A stretch of DNA of 43,187 nucleotides from Rhodoferax sp. (GTDB lineage Bacteria; Pseudomonadota; Gammaproteobacteria; Burkholderiales; Burkholderiaceae_C): positions 1 through 43,187 of the forward strand of contig NZ_JANXMU010000074.1 of NCBI RefSeq assembly GCF_025354435.1. Direction: 5' to 3'. Both the position numbers and the translations under genes were made by a program. The notes under the pieces were generated by a model. That model worked only from the letters and a program-made list of their open reading frames with translations, did not search any database and was not told the origin of the DNA. Below are positions 26,064 through 34,530 of this stretch, one piece after another. Position 1 is the stretch's first letter. The number at the start of each line of letters is the position of its first letter.

Positions 26064-26207
26064 ATTTCTTATAAATCACCGGCTAGGGGAAACTCCTAAC
26101 AAAGTTGGCGGTAACCCGTCAGTAACTTGTAAAAAAGCCTGCCCATAATCCAGCCAACAAAATAAACCTGCCACCGAATTTCGGCGCGCAGGCAACGGAG
26201 GCCAAGC

Positions 26208-27845
26208 ATGCGCAGCACACACCCTTACCAGCAGGGCCTGGACAAGAATTCCGCCAACTTTGTGGCGCTGTCGCCGCTGAGCTACATCGAGCGCTCGGCC
26301 CATGTCTACCCCGAGCGGTTGGCCGTGATTTATGGCGAGCGCCGCCAAACCTGGGCCACCACCTACACCCGCTGCCGCCAACTCGCCAACGCCCTGCAAG
26401 CCCGGGGCGTGGGCACCGGCGACACCGTGGCGGTGATGCTGCCCAATGTGCCCGCCATGCTGGAAGCGCACTTCGCCGTGCCCATGTCGGGCGCGGTGCT
26501 CAACACCCTGAACACCCGGCTGGATGCCGAAGCCATCGCCTTCATGCTGCAACACGGCGAGGCCACGGTGCTGCTGACCGACCGCGAATTTGCCAGCGTG
26601 GTGGAGAAAGCGCTGGCCATTTTGGGTGACAAACGGCCCTTCGTGATTGAGGTCGAAGACGACCTGGCCCCGACCGGCAAGGCCTTGGGCGACGTGGACT
26701 ATGAGAGCTTCATTGCCCAGGGCGACCCGCAGTTTGCCTGGCAACTGCCCGCCGACGAGTGGGACGCGATTGCCTTGAACTACACCTCGGGCACCACCGG
26801 CAACCCCAAGGGCGTGGTCACCCACCACCGTGGCGCGTATTTGAATGCGGCCAACAACGTGCTGTCGTGGCAGCTGCCGCACCACGCGGTGTACCTGTGG
26901 ACACTGCCCATGTTCCACTGCAACGGCTGGTGTTTTCCGTGGACCATGGCCCTGGTGGCGGGTACCAGCGTGTGCCTGCGCCGGGTGGACCCGGCCGTCA
27001 TCTTCCCGCTGATCCGCGAACACGCCATCACCCACCTGTGCGGCGCGCCCATCGTCTACAGCATGCTGGTGCATGCGCCCGCCGCCCTCCGTGAAGGCAT
27101 TGAGCACATCGTGCAAGGCCTGATCGCCGGTGCCGCGCCGCCTGCCGCCGTCATTGAAGGCTGCGAAAGCATCGGCATCCGCATCACCCACGTCTACGGC
27201 CTGACCGAGGTCTACGGCCCGGCAGCGGTCTGCGCGCAGCAGGATGCGTGGACCGAGCTGCCCGCCGAGGAGCATGCCCGCCTCAACGCCCGCCAGGGCG
27301 TGGCTTACCCGCTGCAGCAGGCCATGGCCGTGCTGGATCCCGAAACCCTGCAGCCCGTGCCCGCCGATGGTGTGACCATGGGCGAAATCTTCTTCCGCGG
27401 CAACATCGTGATGAAGGGCTATCTGAAGAACCCCGTGGCCACCGCCGAGGCCTTTGCGGGTGGCTGGTTCCATACCGGCGACCTGGCGGTGCTGCACCCC
27501 GACGGCTACGCCCAGATCAAGGACCGCAGCAAGGACATCATCATCTCGGGCGGCGAAAACATCTCCAGCATCGAGGTGGAAGACGTGCTGCACCGCCACC
27601 CGGCGGTGATGCTGGCGGCCGTGGTGGCCCAGCAGGACGAAAAGTGGGGCGAGGTGCCCTGCGCGTTTGTCGAGCTCAAGCCGGGTTCGCAGACCACCGA
27701 GGAAGACATCATTATGTTTTGCCGCACCTTGCTGGCCCGCTTCAAGGTGCCAAAACGGGTGGTGTTCGGGCCTTTGCCCAAAACATCGACGGGCAAAATC
27801 CAGAAATTCGTACTCCGCGCCCAGACCCCTGGCGCTAAAAATTAG
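26208..27845 (+). CDS. Acyl-CoA synthetase (AMP-forming, AlkK/DmdB-like)
   Basis: The 545-residue ANL-superfamily ligase activates a carboxylic acid as acyl-AMP and then acyl-CoA. Core motifs are intact: P-loop YTSGTTGNPKG, HVYGLTEVYGP, GWFHTGDLAV, KDRSKDIIISGGENIS and the C-terminal catalytic Lys in PKTSTGKIQK. The N-terminal YQQGLDKNSANFVALSPLSYIERSA is typical of medium-chain, 3-methylmercaptopropionyl-CoA and related ligases. GGAGG precedes the ATG. It is the first gene of a unit with a complete Liv-type importer (livG begins 7 bp after its stop), so the imported compound is probably its substrate. Confidence 0.9.
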   Translation: MRSTHPYQQGLDKNSANFVALSPLSYIERSAHVYPERLAVIYGERRQTWATTYTRCRQLANALQARGVGTGDTVAVMLPNVPAMLEAHFAVPMSGAVLNTLNTRLDAEAIAFMLQHGEATVLLTDREFASVVEKALAILGDKRPFVIEVEDDLAPTGKALGDVDYESFIAQGDPQFAWQLPADEWDAIALNYTSGTTGNPKGVVTHHRGAYLNAANNVLSWQLPHHAVYLWTLPMFHCNGWCFPWTMALVAGTSVCLRRVDPAVIFPLIREHAITHLCGAPIVYSMLVHAPAALREGIEHIVQGLIAGAAPPAAVIEGCESIGIRITHVYGLTEVYGPAAVCAQQDAWTELPAEEHARLNARQGVAYPLQQAMAVLDPETLQPVPADGVTMGEIFFRGNIVMKGYLKNPVATAEAFAGGWFHTGDLAVLHPDGYAQIKDRSKDIIISGGENISSIEVEDVLHRHPAVMLAAVVAQQDEKWGEVPCAFVELKPGSQTTEEDIIMFCRTLLARFKVPKRVVFGPLPKTSTGKIQKFVLRAQTPGAKN

Positions 27846-27852
27846 GAACCGA

Positions 27853-28605
27853 ATGGCGAACGACATCATTTTGCAAACTAAAGGCTTGACCAAGGAGTTC
27901 CTCGGCTTTGCCGCCGTCTCCAAGGTCGACCTGAAGGTCCAACGCGGCAGCATCCATGCACTGATCGGTCCTAACGGCGCGGGCAAGACGACAGTATTCA
28001 ACCTGCTGACCAAGTTCATCCAGCCCACCCAGGGCCAAATTCAGTTCAACGGCGCAGATATCACCCGCGAGACCCCCATCCAGGTGGCGCGCCGGGGCAT
28101 GGTGCGCTCGTTCCAGATTTCGGCCACCTTCGGCCACCTGACGGCGCTGGAAAACGTACGCGTGGCCTTGCAGCGCAAGCGCGGCGACTCGTTCAACTTC
28201 TGGTCTTCGGTGCGGCGGCTGGATGCACTCAATGGCCGCGCCATGGCCTTGCTGGAGGAGGTGGATTTGCAAACCTTTGCCGACACCGTAGCGGTAGAAA
28301 TGCCCTATGGCCGCAAACGCGCCCTAGAGATCGCCACCACGCTAGCGCTGGAGCCCGAGCTGATGCTGCTGGACGAGCCCACCCAGGGCATGGGCCACGA
28401 GGACGTGGGCCGGGTGGTGGAGCTGATCCGCAAGGTGTCCAAAAACCGCACCATTCTGATGGTGGAGCACAACCTGTCGGTGGTGGAGTCGCTGTGCGAC
28501 ACCATTACCGTGTTGCAGCGCGGCAGCGTACTGGCCGAGGGCAACTACGCCACCGTGTCCAAAGACCCGCGCGTACTGGAAGCCTATGTGGGGGTGGAAG
28601 CATGA
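27853..28605 (+). CDS. livG: Branched-chain-amino-acid-type ABC transporter ATPase (LivG-like)
   Basis: This is a 250-residue cytoplasmic ATPase with Walker A GPNGAGKTT, the Q-loop in VRSFQISATFGHLTALENV, a LivG-type signature MPYGRKRALEIATTLA, Walker B LMLLDEPTQGMG and the switch His in VEHNLSVVE. The signature lacks the common LSxGQ form but that is usual for LivG relatives. AGGAA lies four bases before the ATG. Its stop overlaps the livF start (ATGA). Confidence 0.92.
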   Translation: MANDIILQTKGLTKEFLGFAAVSKVDLKVQRGSIHALIGPNGAGKTTVFNLLTKFIQPTQGQIQFNGADITRETPIQVARRGMVRSFQISATFGHLTALENVRVALQRKRGDSFNFWSSVRRLDALNGRAMALLEEVDLQTFADTVAVEMPYGRKRALEIATTLALEPELMLLDEPTQGMGHEDVGRVVELIRKVSKNRTILMVEHNLSVVESLCDTITVLQRGSVLAEGNYATVSKDPRVLEAYVGVEA

Positions 28606-29330
28606 GTAGAGAAGCGAACGGTTCCAGCGGAAAAGAAGTTTTACGCCTGAAGGGCCTGCACGCCAACTACGGCGAATCGCACATCCTGCACGGTATCGAC
28701 CTGCATGTGAACACTGGCGAGCTAGTCACCCTGCTGGGCCGCAACGGCGCGGGCCGCTCCACCACCTTGAAGGCGATCTTGGGCCTGGTGGGCAAGCGCA
28801 CCGGCTCCATCCAGTTCAATGGGCAAGAGATCACCGGCCTGGCACCGCACCGCATCGCCCGGCTGGGCGTGGGCTTTTGCCCGGAAGAGCGCGGCATCTT
28901 CGCGGGCCTGTCCACCGAAGAAAACCTGCTGCTGCCGCCCATCGTGGCCCCCGGCGGTATGACGCTGGACGAGATCTACACCCTGTTTCCCAACCTGCTG
29001 GAGCGGCGCAACAGCCCCGGCACGCGTTTGTCGGGTGGTGAGCAGCAGATGCTGGCCATGGCCCGAATTCTGCGCACCGGTGCCAAAACCCTGCTGTTGG
29101 ACGAAATCACAGAAGGCCTGGCCCCGGTGATTGTCAAAAAGCTGGGCGAGGTGATCCGCCTGCTGAAAACCCGTGGCTACACCATCGTGCTGGTGGAGCA
29201 AAACTTCCGCTTTGCCGCCCCGTTGGCGGACCGGCATTACGTGCTGGAGCATGGCCAGGTGGCCATGGTGGTGCACAAGGACGAGCTGGCAGACAAGACC
29301 AGCGCAATGCAAGCCCTGCTTGGCGTGTAA
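28602..29330 (+). CDS. livF: Branched-chain-amino-acid-type ABC transporter ATPase (LivF-like), Walker A Arg variant
   Basis: The second ATPase of the importer has 242 residues, overlapping livG by 4 bp. The signature is RLSGGEQQMLAMARIL, and the switch region has VLVEQNFRFA. Two deviations stand out. Walker A reads GRNGAGRST, with Arg52 where the nucleotide-binding Lys is expected. Walker B reads LLLDEITEGLAP with Ile in place of the usual Pro. LivG next door has normal motifs, so the heterodimer could still work with one fully competent site. The rest of the protein looks under normal constraint. Confidence 0.9.
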   Translation: MSREANGSSGKEVLRLKGLHANYGESHILHGIDLHVNTGELVTLLGRNGAGRSTTLKAILGLVGKRTGSIQFNGQEITGLAPHRIARLGVGFCPEERGIFAGLSTEENLLLPPIVAPGGMTLDEIYTLFPNLLERRNSPGTRLSGGEQQMLAMARILRTGAKTLLLDEITEGLAPVIVKKLGEVIRLLKTRGYTIVLVEQNFRFAAPLADRHYVLEHGQVAMVVHKDELADKTSAMQALLGV

Positions 29331-29374
29331 GCCGAGCGAAACTTATTTTCAATGTTGACCAGAAGAGACTAACC

Positions 29375-30589
29375 GTGAACTTCAAACTTAAACCCCTTGC
29401 CCAGGCTGTTGGCTTGTCGATGTTGCTGGCCACCGCCGCCCAGGCCCAGGTGTCAGACGGCGTGGTCAAGATTGGCGTGCTGACCGATCTGTCGGGCACC
29501 TATTCGGACCTGGCCGGTAACGGCACCCTGATTGCTACCAAGATGGCCATCGACGACTTTATGGCCGCTGAAAAACCCACGTTCAAGGTCGAAATGGTCT
29601 CGGCCGACCACCAGAACAAGGGCGACATTTCCAGCAACAAGGCCCGCGAATGGATAGAGCGCGACAAGGTCGATGTGATCACCGAGCTGGTCACGTCCTC
29701 CACCGCGCTGGCAGTACAAAAAATCGGCAAGGAAAAAAACCGCATCGTCATCATCAACGGCGCCGGCTCCACCGCCATCACCAACGAAGCCTGCAACGAT
29801 GTCACGGTGCACTACACCTACGACACCTTTGCGGTGGCCAACGGCACGGCCAAGGCCGTGACCAAGGCGGGCGGCAAGAAATGGTTCTTCCTGACAGCCG
29901 ACTACGCCTTTGGCCACGCGCTGGAAAAAGACGCGTCGGATGTGGTCAAGTCCAGCGGCGGCGAGGTGGTGGGCAGCGTGCGGCACCCGTTCCCCACGTC
30001 GGACTTTTCGTCCTTCCTGCTGAAGGCGCAGTCTTCGGGCGCGCAGATCATTGGCCTGGCCAATGCGGGCGGTGACACCATCAACTCGATCAAGCAGGCT
30101 GCAGAGTTCGGCATCACCGGCAAGCAGCAGCTTGCGGGCCTGCTGATGTTCATCACCGACATCCATTCGCTGGGCCTCAAAACCACGCAAGGCATGTACC
30201 TCACCGAAGGCTTTTACTGGGATCTGAACGACGAAACCCGGGCCTGGTCGAAGCGTTTCTTTGCACAGCACAAACGCATGCCCACCATGGTGCAGGCCGG
30301 CCAGTATTCGTCCATCATGCATTACCTGAAGGCGGTCAAGGCCATCAACAGCGACGATACCGCCAAGGTGATGGCGCAGATGAAGAAGATGCCCATCAAC
30401 GACTTCTTTGCCAAGAACGGCACGATCCGCGAAGACGGTCGCATGGTCCACGACATGTACCTGATGCAGGTCAAGACCCCGGCCGAATCTAAAACACCGT
30501 GGGACTACTACAAGGTGAAAGCCGTGATCCCCGCGGCCGAGGCCTTCCAGCCCTTGTCCGCCTCACGCTGCCCGCTGATCAAGAAATAA
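29375..30589 (+). CDS. livK: Liv-type ABC transporter substrate-binding protein
   Basis: This 404-residue periplasmic protein is of the Peripla_BP_6 (leucine-binding) family. It starts at a GTG and has a Sec signal ending MLLATAAQA. Early family segments VKIGVLTDLSGTYSDLAGNGTLIATKMAIDDF and DVITELVTSSTALAVQKIGKEKNRIVIINGAGSTAITNEAC are present. Homologues in Burkholderiales operons with acyl-CoA ligases bind aromatic or other carboxylates more often than amino acids, so the ligand is open. A GC-rich hairpin with a T run follows the stop. Confidence 0.9.
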   Translation: MNFKLKPLAQAVGLSMLLATAAQAQVSDGVVKIGVLTDLSGTYSDLAGNGTLIATKMAIDDFMAAEKPTFKVEMVSADHQNKGDISSNKAREWIERDKVDVITELVTSSTALAVQKIGKEKNRIVIINGAGSTAITNEACNDVTVHYTYDTFAVANGTAKAVTKAGGKKWFFLTADYAFGHALEKDASDVVKSSGGEVVGSVRHPFPTSDFSSFLLKAQSSGAQIIGLANAGGDTINSIKQAAEFGITGKQQLAGLLMFITDIHSLGLKTTQGMYLTEGFYWDLNDETRAWSKRFFAQHKRMPTMVQAGQYSSIMHYLKAVKAINSDDTAKVMAQMKKMPINDFFAKNGTIREDGRMVHDMYLMQVKTPAESKTPWDYYKVKAVIPAAEAFQPLSASRCPLIKK

Positions 30590-30600
30590 GTTGAGTTCCC

Positions 30601-30627
30601 CCGGGGTCGTTGTTGCCCCGGATTTTT
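30601..30627 (+). terminator. Intra-operon attenuator between livK and livH
   Basis: CCGGGG and CCCCGG pair around a nine-base loop, followed by ATTTTT. It lies just after the livK stop and before the livH ribosome-binding site. Partial termination here would give more binding protein than permease, a common arrangement in importer operons. Confidence 0.65.
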
Positions 30628-30653
30628 ACGCGCTACAAGGGGAAACACCCGCT

Positions 30654-31538
30654 ATGGAAATCTTTGGCATACCGTCACCGGCCTTCTTCGGCCAACTGCT
30701 GCTGGGGCTGATCAACGGCTCGTTTTATGCCATCCTGAGCCTGGGTCTGGCCATCATTTTTGGCCTGCTCAACATCATCAACTTTGCCCATGGGGCGCAG
30801 TACATGGTGGGCGCGTTTGTGGCCTGGATGGGCTTTACCTGGCTGGGCATTGGCTACTGGTGGGCGCTAATTTTGTCGCCGCTGGTGGTGGGCGTGGTGG
30901 CGGTGGTGATAGAGCGCACCATGCTCAAGCAGCTCTACAAGCTGGACCACCTGTACGGCCTGCTGCTGACCTTCGGGCTGGCCCTGATGGCCGAGGGCGT
31001 GTTCAAAAACTACTTTGGCGTGTCCGGCGAATCCTACGAGGTGCCCGAGCTGCTGCAGGGCGGCATCAACCTGGGCTTCATGTATTTGCCGATCTACCGG
31101 GCCTGGGTGGTGGTGGCGGCCATGACCGTGTGCTTCAGCGCCTGGTACGCCATCGAGCGCACCAGCCTGGGGGCCACGCTGCGCGCCGCGACCCAGCGGC
31201 CCGACCTGGTGCAGGCCCTGGGCATCAATGTGCCGGTGCTGCTCACGGCTACCTACGCTGTGGGTGCCGGGCTGGCCGCGTTTGCCGGGGTGCTGGCCGC
31301 GCCCATCATGCAGGTGAACCCGGTGATGGGCTCCAACCTCATCATCGTGGTGTTTGCGGTGGTGGTGATTGGCGGCATGGGCTCGATTTTGGGCTCCATC
31401 GTCACCGGGCTGGGTCTGGGCGTGGTGGAGGGGCTGACCAAGGTGTTCTACCCCGAGGCTTCGGCGGTGGTGATTTTTGTGGTGATGGTGCTGGTGCTGC
31501 TGGTCAAACCCGCAGGCCTGTTTGGCAAACAAGCTTAG
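30654..31538 (+). CDS. livH: Liv-type ABC transporter permease (LivH-like)
   Basis: The permease has 294 residues and about eight membrane helices. The ATG at 30654 is preferred over an upstream TTG at 30591 because AAGGGGAA lies about eight bases before it and the upstream stretch contains the attenuator. Family segments GLINGSFYAILSLGLAIIFGLLNIINFAHGAQYM, GATLRAATQRPDLVQALGINV (the cytoplasmic EAA-like loop) and VIGGMGSILGSIVTGLGLGV are clear. It forms the membrane channel with LivM. Confidence 0.93.
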   Translation: MEIFGIPSPAFFGQLLLGLINGSFYAILSLGLAIIFGLLNIINFAHGAQYMVGAFVAWMGFTWLGIGYWWALILSPLVVGVVAVVIERTMLKQLYKLDHLYGLLLTFGLALMAEGVFKNYFGVSGESYEVPELLQGGINLGFMYLPIYRAWVVVAAMTVCFSAWYAIERTSLGATLRAATQRPDLVQALGINVPVLLTATYAVGAGLAAFAGVLAAPIMQVNPVMGSNLIIVVFAVVVIGGMGSILGSIVTGLGLGVVEGLTKVFYPEASAVVIFVVMVLVLLVKPAGLFGKQA

Positions 31539-31556
31539 AAGCAGGAGTTGAACGGA

Positions 31557-32519
31557 ATGAACGCTATGACTGAACGCCAGCGCACTTTTGCCTTGTTTAC
31601 GGTGCTGATCGTGGTGGGCTGCATCGCGCCCTTTGTGCTGTACCCCACGTTTTTAATGAAGCTGCTGTGCTTTGCTCTGTTTGCTTGCGCCTTCAACCTG
31701 CTGCTGGGCTTTGCCGGGCTGCTGTCGTTTGGGCACGCGGCCTTTTTTGGCGGCTCGGCCTACATCACCGGCTACCTGTGCCGCGACCTGGGCCTGTCGC
31801 CTGAGCTGGGCCTGCTGGCCGGGGCCGCATTTGGCGGTGTGCTGGGTGCCTTGTTTGGCATGCTGGCGATCCGCCGCGAAGGTATTTACTTCGCCATGAT
31901 CACCCTGGGTCTGGCGCAGTTGGTCTACTTTGTGGCGGTGCAAATGCCGTTCACCGGCGGCGAAGACGGCATGCAAGGCATTCCGCGCGGCAAGCTGTTC
32001 GGGCTGGTCGATCTGAGCGACAACATTGCCATGTATTTCTTTGTGTTTGCGGTGTTTTTGGGCGGCTTCTGGTTGATCCACCGCACCATCCATTCGCCGT
32101 TTGGCCAGATTTTGAAAGCTATCCGCGACAACGAGCCGCGCGCTATCTCGCTGGGCTACGACGTGGCCCGCTTCAAGCTACTGGCGTTTGTGATCTCGGC
32201 CTCGCTGGCCGGGCTGGCGGGATCGATGAAGTCGCTGGTGTTCCAGCTCGCCTCGCTGGCTGACGTGCACTGGCACACCTCGGGCCAGGTGGTGCTGATG
32301 ACCCTGCTGGGCGGCCTGGGCACCATCCTCGGCCCGGTGGCCGGGGCCTTCACCATCGTCAGCCTGGAGAATCTGCTGGCCGACAAAGTGGGCTCCTGGG
32401 TCGAGGTGATCATGGGCGCGATCTTTGTGGTCTGCGTGCTGCTGTTTCGCCGTGGCGTGGTGGGCGAGATCGGTGCCTTGTTCGGCAAGAAACCGGCAGC
32501 GGGGCCGGCCGGGCACTGA
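31557..32519 (+). CDS. livM: Liv-type ABC transporter permease (LivM-like)
   Basis: This is a 320-residue inner-membrane permease. AGGAG lies nine bases before the ATG at 31557; a TTG at 31548 is too close to it. Hallmarks are LLLGFAGLLSFGHAAFFGGSAYITGYL, the coupling-loop IRDNEPRAISLGYDVARFKLLAFVISASLAGLAGSM and TLLGGLGTILGPVAGAFTI. It is the last gene of the ligase-liv unit; type A repeat hairpins follow. Confidence 0.93.
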   Translation: MNAMTERQRTFALFTVLIVVGCIAPFVLYPTFLMKLLCFALFACAFNLLLGFAGLLSFGHAAFFGGSAYITGYLCRDLGLSPELGLLAGAAFGGVLGALFGMLAIRREGIYFAMITLGLAQLVYFVAVQMPFTGGEDGMQGIPRGKLFGLVDLSDNIAMYFFVFAVFLGGFWLIHRTIHSPFGQILKAIRDNEPRAISLGYDVARFKLLAFVISASLAGLAGSMKSLVFQLASLADVHWHTSGQVVLMTLLGGLGTILGPVAGAFTIVSLENLLADKVGSWVEVIMGAIFVVCVLLFRRGVVGEIGALFGKKPAAGPAGH

Positions 32520-32527
32520 AACACAAT

Positions 32528-32612
32528 GCTCCTATTTTTTATATCAAAAACAGGAGCAGATAGCGTAGGTTAAATCTACGCTAGAAGCTGTTTTCATGCC
32601 TGAAAAATAGCC
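32528..32612. repeat. Type A composite palindromic repeat
   Basis: Module 1 is a hairpin (GCTCCTATTTTT with AAAAACAGGAGC, one mismatch). Module 2 is TAGCGTAGGTTAAATCTACGCTA. A tail ending TGAAAAATAGCC follows. It lies between the convergent livM and aldolase genes. Confidence 0.75.
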
Positions 32613-32613
32613 T

Positions 32614-33429
32614 TTATTCTAATAATTCAGGCTCGGCCTCCACCAGGCCTTCGTACAGACTTTCAAACGCATGCAGCGCCCCCTCGGGCTTGCCGATCTG
32701 GCTGTGCGTGTGGCGCGCTACGGCTTCGTCGATGGGCTGCGGCGTGCCAGCGGCTTCGGCCAGCAGCTGGGTGTGGCAGGCGTTGTCCAGCGCGATGTAC
32801 CACCAGGCTGCGGCTTCCACCGTGGGCCCGGCGCTCAGGATGCCGTGGTTCTTCAAGATCGCGCCTTTGCGGTCGCCCAACGCGCGGGCGATGCGCAGGC
32901 CCTCGCTTTCGTCCACCACCATGCCGGTGAAGTCGTCAAACAGCGCCACGTCGTCGTGGAACACGCAGGCATCCTGCGTCAGCGTGTCCAGCTTGCGGCC
33001 CAGGGTGGACCAGGCTTTGCCGTAGGTGGAATGGGTGTGGGCGGCGGCGATGATGTTGGGGTTGTGCTCGTGAATAGCGGCGTGGATGGCAAACGCGGCC
33101 TTGTTCAGCGGCCGGTCGCCAATGACGGTTTCACCCCGGCTGTTGACCAGCAACAGGTCGGACACCTTGATGCGCGAGAAGTGCACGCCCAGCGGGTTGA
33201 CCCAGAAGTGGTCGGTCAGCTCCGGGTCGCGCGCGGTGATGTGCCCGGCCAGGCCCTGGGCAAAGCCGAAGCGGGCAAACAGCCGAAACGCCCCGGCCAG
33301 GCGCTCCTGCCGGTGGCGGCGCTCGGCGGCGATGCTGGTGCGCGGCGGAATGGGGTCGAACCAGAACTTTTGCTGGGGCTGCGGATTGGGTTGCAGGGCG
33401 TTGCGATCGATAGATAAAACGGCGCTCAT
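32614..33429 (-). CDS. Class II aldolase/adducin-domain protein
   Basis: The protein has 271 residues from the ATG at 33429; a longer frame exists but its extra N-terminus is not family-like. The aldolase_II fold is shown by AGHITARDPELTDHFWVNPLGVHFSRIKVSDLLLVN, the metal-binding AAAHTHSTYGKAWS (His-x-His) and a third His in LKNHGILSAG. Relatives include fuculose-1-phosphate aldolases and decarboxylases, but this subgroup, with the N-terminal WFDPIPPRTSIAAERRHRQERLAGAFRLFARFGFAQG, has no settled substrate. It is 10 bp from the next gene upstream, so it is probably co-transcribed with the sulfonate-type binding protein. Confidence 0.85.
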   Translation of the reverse strand: MSAVLSIDRNALQPNPQPQQKFWFDPIPPRTSIAAERRHRQERLAGAFRLFARFGFAQGLAGHITARDPELTDHFWVNPLGVHFSRIKVSDLLLVNSRGETVIGDRPLNKAAFAIHAAIHEHNPNIIAAAHTHSTYGKAWSTLGRKLDTLTQDACVFHDDVALFDDFTGMVVDESEGLRIARALGDRKGAILKNHGILSAGPTVEAAAWWYIALDNACHTQLLAEAAGTPQPIDEAVARHTHSQIGKPEGALHAFESLYEGLVEAEPELLE

Positions 33430-33439
33430 TGGGTGTCTT

Positions 33440-34423
33440 TCAAGATTTAAGCAAAGTGTAGAAGCGGCGGTCCCACAGCGGGCGCACTGCAGCCGGGCCG
33501 TCCAGCACACCCAGCTTCACAAAGGTGTCGGCCACGTCCTGGTGGCTGCGCAGCACGGTCTCGTCCACGGCGGCCAGGCTGTAGTCGCCGCTGCGGCGGT
33601 TGAACAGCTCTACCAGGTCACCCACCGGCACCCGGGTTTCACTCGACTGGGCGCGGGCATAGGCCAGGTAGTTGCTGTTGCTCCAGGCAAAGGCGCGCTG
33701 CAGGCGCTGCAGCAGGTCGCCGATGGCGGCAGCGCGGGGCGTGTCGTCCAGCGTGCGCGGGTTGGCGTAGATGGGGAAGTTGCCCGACAGATAGCCTACC
33801 GCCGTCTTAATGGTGCGCGCGCCGTACTGGGTGCGGGCTAGCTGGCCGTTGTAGCCGTAGATGGCCCAGGCATCCAGATCGCCACGGGCAAAGGCCGACA
33901 GCCCGTCCGCCGGGGTCAGGCTGACCGCGTCGATATCGCCAAACGACAGCCCGGCCTCGGCCAGTTGCTTGGCCAGGTAGTAGTGCGCCGTGGTGGCGCG
34001 CACATAGCCGATGCGCTTGCCCTTGAAGTCGGCAATGCTGCGGATGGGCGCGTCTTTGCGCGCCAGCGTGGCCTGGTTGTTCAGGTCCTCGTGGGTTACG
34101 GCGACAAAGCGCACGCTGGCCTTTTGCCGCGCGGCAAACACGGCGGGGATTTCGCTGCCCGAGCCCAGGTCCAGCGCATCGCCGTTGATGGCTTCGATGT
34201 GCAGCACGCCGTTGTTGAACTCGCGCCAGTCGATCTTGTACGGCGTATCGGCCTGGCCCGAGGCCTGCAGCAGGGGCCGCCACAAGCCTTTGTAGGTGCC
34301 CACGCGCAGCGTTACGTCGCGCATGTCTGGGGAAGTGGAGGAGGGTGCCGCTTGCGTGGACGCGGTGCCCAGGGCAGCCGTGGCCAGCAGCCATTGGCGG
34401 CGTGTGAGAAGGGGGTTTTGCAT
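33440..34423 (-). CDS. Aliphatic-sulfonate-type ABC substrate-binding protein (SsuA-like)
   Basis: The product has 327 residues from the ATG at 34423, directly after GGAGGG. A twin-arginine-like signal, LLTRRQWLLATAALGTASTQA, predicts export. The mature part shows the SsuA/TauA pattern: LRVGTYKGLWRPLLQASG, SIADFKGKRIGYVRATTAHYYLAKQLAEAGLSFGDID and LSAFARGDLDAWAIYGYNGQLA. No permease or ATPase accompanies it. It is divergent from a second protein of the same class (107-bp shared gap) and runs into the class II aldolase gene. Confidence 0.85.
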   Translation of the reverse strand: MQNPLLTRRQWLLATAALGTASTQAAPSSTSPDMRDVTLRVGTYKGLWRPLLQASGQADTPYKIDWREFNNGVLHIEAINGDALDLGSGSEIPAVFAARQKASVRFVAVTHEDLNNQATLARKDAPIRSIADFKGKRIGYVRATTAHYYLAKQLAEAGLSFGDIDAVSLTPADGLSAFARGDLDAWAIYGYNGQLARTQYGARTIKTAVGYLSGNFPIYANPRTLDDTPRAAAIGDLLQRLQRAFAWSNSNYLAYARAQSSETRVPVGDLVELFNRRSGDYSLAAVDETVLRSHQDVADTFVKLGVLDGPAAVRPLWDRRFYTLLKS

Positions 34424-34530
34424 ACCCTCCAAGGTAACCAGCACCGGCCTGCTTGCCAACGTAGAAAAGCAAGCTTGCATATCTGGAATGCGTCGTTGGG
34501 GCGGCGGGCCTGGTTGGCTACCTTTGGCGC

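Noticed and set aside
26076-28028. Long minus-strand open frame (650 codons) opposite the acyl-CoA ligase
   Set aside because: The forward frame carries all ligase motifs; the reverse translation is low-complexity His/Gly/Gln-rich shadow sequence.
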